From NCBI GenBank assembly GCA_014729375.1, contig WJKA01000044.1:1-7349 (forward strand): a stretch of 7,349 nucleotides of DNA. The letters are read 5' to 3'. The stretch comes from Chitinivibrionales bacterium. Lineage in GTDB: Bacteria; Fibrobacterota; Chitinivibrionia; Chitinivibrionales; WJKA01. This document shows positions 5,830-7,349 of the stretch, piece by piece. How positions within the stretch are numbered: position 1 is the stretch's first letter; each line of letters begins with the position of its first letter. The translations under genes were made by a program, and so were the position numbers. The notes under the pieces were generated by a model, which worked only from the letters and a program-made list of their open reading frames with translations, ran no database searches and was not told the DNA's origin.

Positions 5830-7349
5830 TTACTCGTGTACTGTATCGCCCCCGGAATCCGGATGTTTTGCGCGATAGACCAGCAGATGACGTGTGGATG
5901 TACAGACATAGTTGCCTGCTAGCACTCTTTGTAAATCTTTGCTGAGTCGCAAAAAATATTTCTTTTGTCCTTTTCTCATGATTATTAAATCAAAACACCT
6001 GTTTTCTGCTGCCCGGATAACCCGTTGCGGAAAATCGACGCCTGCCCACGTGAGGTTGTCAAGCGCGGCATAATGGTCCCATTCCTCTTTGCCGGCGCGT
6101 TTGAATAAATATGATTCAGATGGAAACCATGTCGGCCCTGCTGCGCAGCGGGCAAGAGCAACCGCCTCGCAGTCGGCTTTCCGGATAGTTGACCAGGGAT
6201 AAAGCGCTCCGAATGGATTATACAGCCCTGCTATAAGCTGGATAACAAGTAATGGCTTGTGGTCTTTTAAAAACGAACTCGCACCAATACACAACACAGG
6301 TTGAAAAGGGAAAACAGCATTGATCCACCCTCCCCCTTTCATTAAACCCAGCATGCTTATGGCAAACAGGGAAAGTGAATATGCGAGAAATCGATGTTTT
6401 CTGGAATGCAGAACAAAAAAAACAAATCCAGTCCAGAGCGGTACCTGCATTACACCGATTCTGAAAAGGTCTTCGTTTTCCACAGACCATCGTATGGAAT
6501 GGGAGGCCGGAAGGGAAACCAGATATGTCCAGGCGTAGCCGCGTGTGGCGGCACCAAGGATAATTCCCGCTGATATAAAGAAGGCCAGCGGGGACAATAT
6601 CCGGGCTTTTCTCCGTGCGATGATGCTGCAGGCAACTATCGTGAGCATGGGAAACAGTGCGGTCTGTTTTGTAAAGCATGCAACGCCGGCAATTGTCAAC
6701 GCCAGAAAGTCGCCCCGCGCATTGTTTTTCAGCAGAAAAAAAAACGCGGCGGTACAGAGAAGCATAAGTAGCGGATCAACGGCAATTATATCGTAGAGCT
6801 TGCCGAGTGTGCCATAGGTACACAGAAACAATGCCGCAGCCCAGGTGCCGGCAACAGGGCTTTTGTTACAGGTGCTGGAAATTTTGTATACAAGGAAACA
6901 GGTAGAAAGTGCCGAACCAAGTGAGACGAGCCTTCCGGCAAGAAAATCGCCGGGAATAATGTGGTCAATAAGCGCGCTTATATAAAAGTAAACCGGGCCA
7001 TATATTGTTCCTGTTGCAGTGGTGTGCCAGTCGGAATACAGGGACCTTCCTGTCAGGCACCGCACCACCATCGTCGCGTGAAATGATTCTATGAAACGGA
7101 CGCCCGAGGATAATCGCTGCAGGGAAACAAAAATCATGACAGCGGCGAAAAATACGCATACCCCGGCACCGATGATAAATTCAATGCTTTTGTTGCGGAC
7201 ATAAAGAAACGGGATCAACCCGCAATAGAATGCAAAAGCAAATCCTGAAAAGAGAATAAGCGGTGCGATCCATCGAGTGCCGTCGCCCCCCATGAAAAAC
7301 GGTTCCAGCATGGACGGCATGCAGGCGGCTGCAACGAGTGAGACAATAA
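5830..7349 (-). CDS. GT-C fold membrane glycosyltransferase (GT39/ArnT-like), 5' end uncertain
   Basis: A polytopic protein of at least 496 residues (numbered from the ATG ending at 7320), expected to move a sugar from a lipid-phosphate donor at the outer face of the inner membrane. Helices cover roughly 17-41, 45-69, 106-124, 127-146, 156-174, 178-197, 204-236, 240-259, 288-305, 308-326, 334-350 and 355-372; a soluble domain fills 380-496. Family-type features include RFIESFHA (75-82), whose E78 fits the acidic catalytic residue after the first helices, GRSLYSDW (91-98), YGPVYFY (107-113), AGRLVSL (128-134), DIIAVDPL (177-184), TKQTALF (217-223) and NAVFPF (334-339). The ATG has no Shine-Dalgarno and the frame stays open to the right edge with hydrophobic residues IVSLVAAAC, so the true start may be outside the window. 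First gene of the pair with GT9. Substrates unknown. Confidence 0.82.
   Translation of the reverse strand, partial: IVSLVAAACMPSMLEPFFMGGDGTRWIAPLILFSGFAFAFYCGLIPFLYVRNKSIEFIIGAGVCVFFAAVMIFVSLQRLSSGVRFIESFHATMVVRCLTGRSLYSDWHTTATGTIYGPVYFYISALIDHIIPGDFLAGRLVSLGSALSTCFLVYKISSTCNKSPVAGTWAAALFLCTYGTLGKLYDIIAVDPLLMLLCTAAFFFLLKNNARGDFLALTIAGVACFTKQTALFPMLTIVACSIIARRKARILSPLAFFISAGIILGAATRGYAWTYLVSLPASHSIRWSVENEDLFRIGVMQVPLWTGFVFFVLHSRKHRFLAYSLSLFAISMLGLMKGGGWINAVFPFQPVLCIGASSFLKDHKPLLVIQLIAGLYNPFGALYPWSTIRKADCEAVALARCAAGPTWFPSESYLFKRAGKEEWDHYAALDNLTWAGVDFPQRVIRAAENRCFDLIIMRKGQKKYFLRLSKDLQRVLAGNYVCTSTRHLLVYRAKHPDSGGDTVHE

Noticed and set aside
583..5847. 12-base identical string GTGTACTGTATC at 584-595 and 5836-5847
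   Set aside because: One or two exact 12-base matches are expected by chance in a window this size, and the flanks do not extend the match.

Overview
The window looks like a chromosomal stretch from a Gram-negative bacterium with an outer envelope rich in glycans. It carries a heptosyltransferase-type family 9 glycosyltransferase next to a polytopic GT-C glycosyltransferase, a sodium:solute symporter of the type with an RWFWWRINAWSE signature, and a secreted multidomain SUMF1-like protein with HEAT-like and beta-barrel repeats. That mix is familiar from FCB/PVC-type lineages such as Fibrobacterota or Planctomycetota, but the phylum is an inference and no marker gene is present. Base composition looks moderate throughout, with no obvious compositional island. 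There is no rRNA, tRNA or CRISPR array.

Layout, left to right. (1) The C-terminal end of a sodium:solute symporter runs in from the left edge (to 584). (2) A 332-base non-coding gap holds a sigma70-like promoter (816-844) and a strong Shine-Dalgarno (902-907). (3) These serve a 639-residue exported protein (917-2836) made of a HEAT-like N-terminal part, three small beta-rich repeats and a cysteine-rich SUMF1/FGE-like C-terminal domain that lacks the usual FGE catalytic cysteine pair. (4) A 162-bp MITE-like element with 20-bp perfect terminal inverted repeats and a 5-bp target duplication (ATTAA) sits exactly at that gene's stop codon, so the TAA stop lies inside the duplicated target. (5) About 420 bases follow that hold only the 5' remnant of a small exported protein and a possible leader peptide. 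(6) A complete cation diffusion facilitator (CDF) transporter runs from 3426 to 4361. (7) A near-consensus sigma70 promoter (TTGACA-N17-TATGAT, 4380-4408) and a TAAGGAG ribosome-binding site precede a small, unrecognised Cys-containing protein (about 4463-4762). (8) On the minus strand, a GT-C membrane glycosyltransferase (continuing to or past the right edge) and a GT9 glycosyltransferase form a two-gene operon. It converges on the small gene with no intergenic base at all.

Functionally, the minus-strand pair points to assembly of a surface glycan (LPS core, lipooligosaccharide or a related envelope polymer). The GT-C enzyme would use a lipid-linked sugar at the periplasmic face and the GT9 enzyme a nucleotide-activated sugar in the cytoplasm. 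The two transporters and the secreted SUMF1-like protein are independent units with their own signals. I see no complete novel system. The items most worth following are the MITE-like insertion at a stop codon, the unusual secreted SUMF1 fusion, and the strong promoter plus ribosome-binding site that has no normal start codon in the right place.
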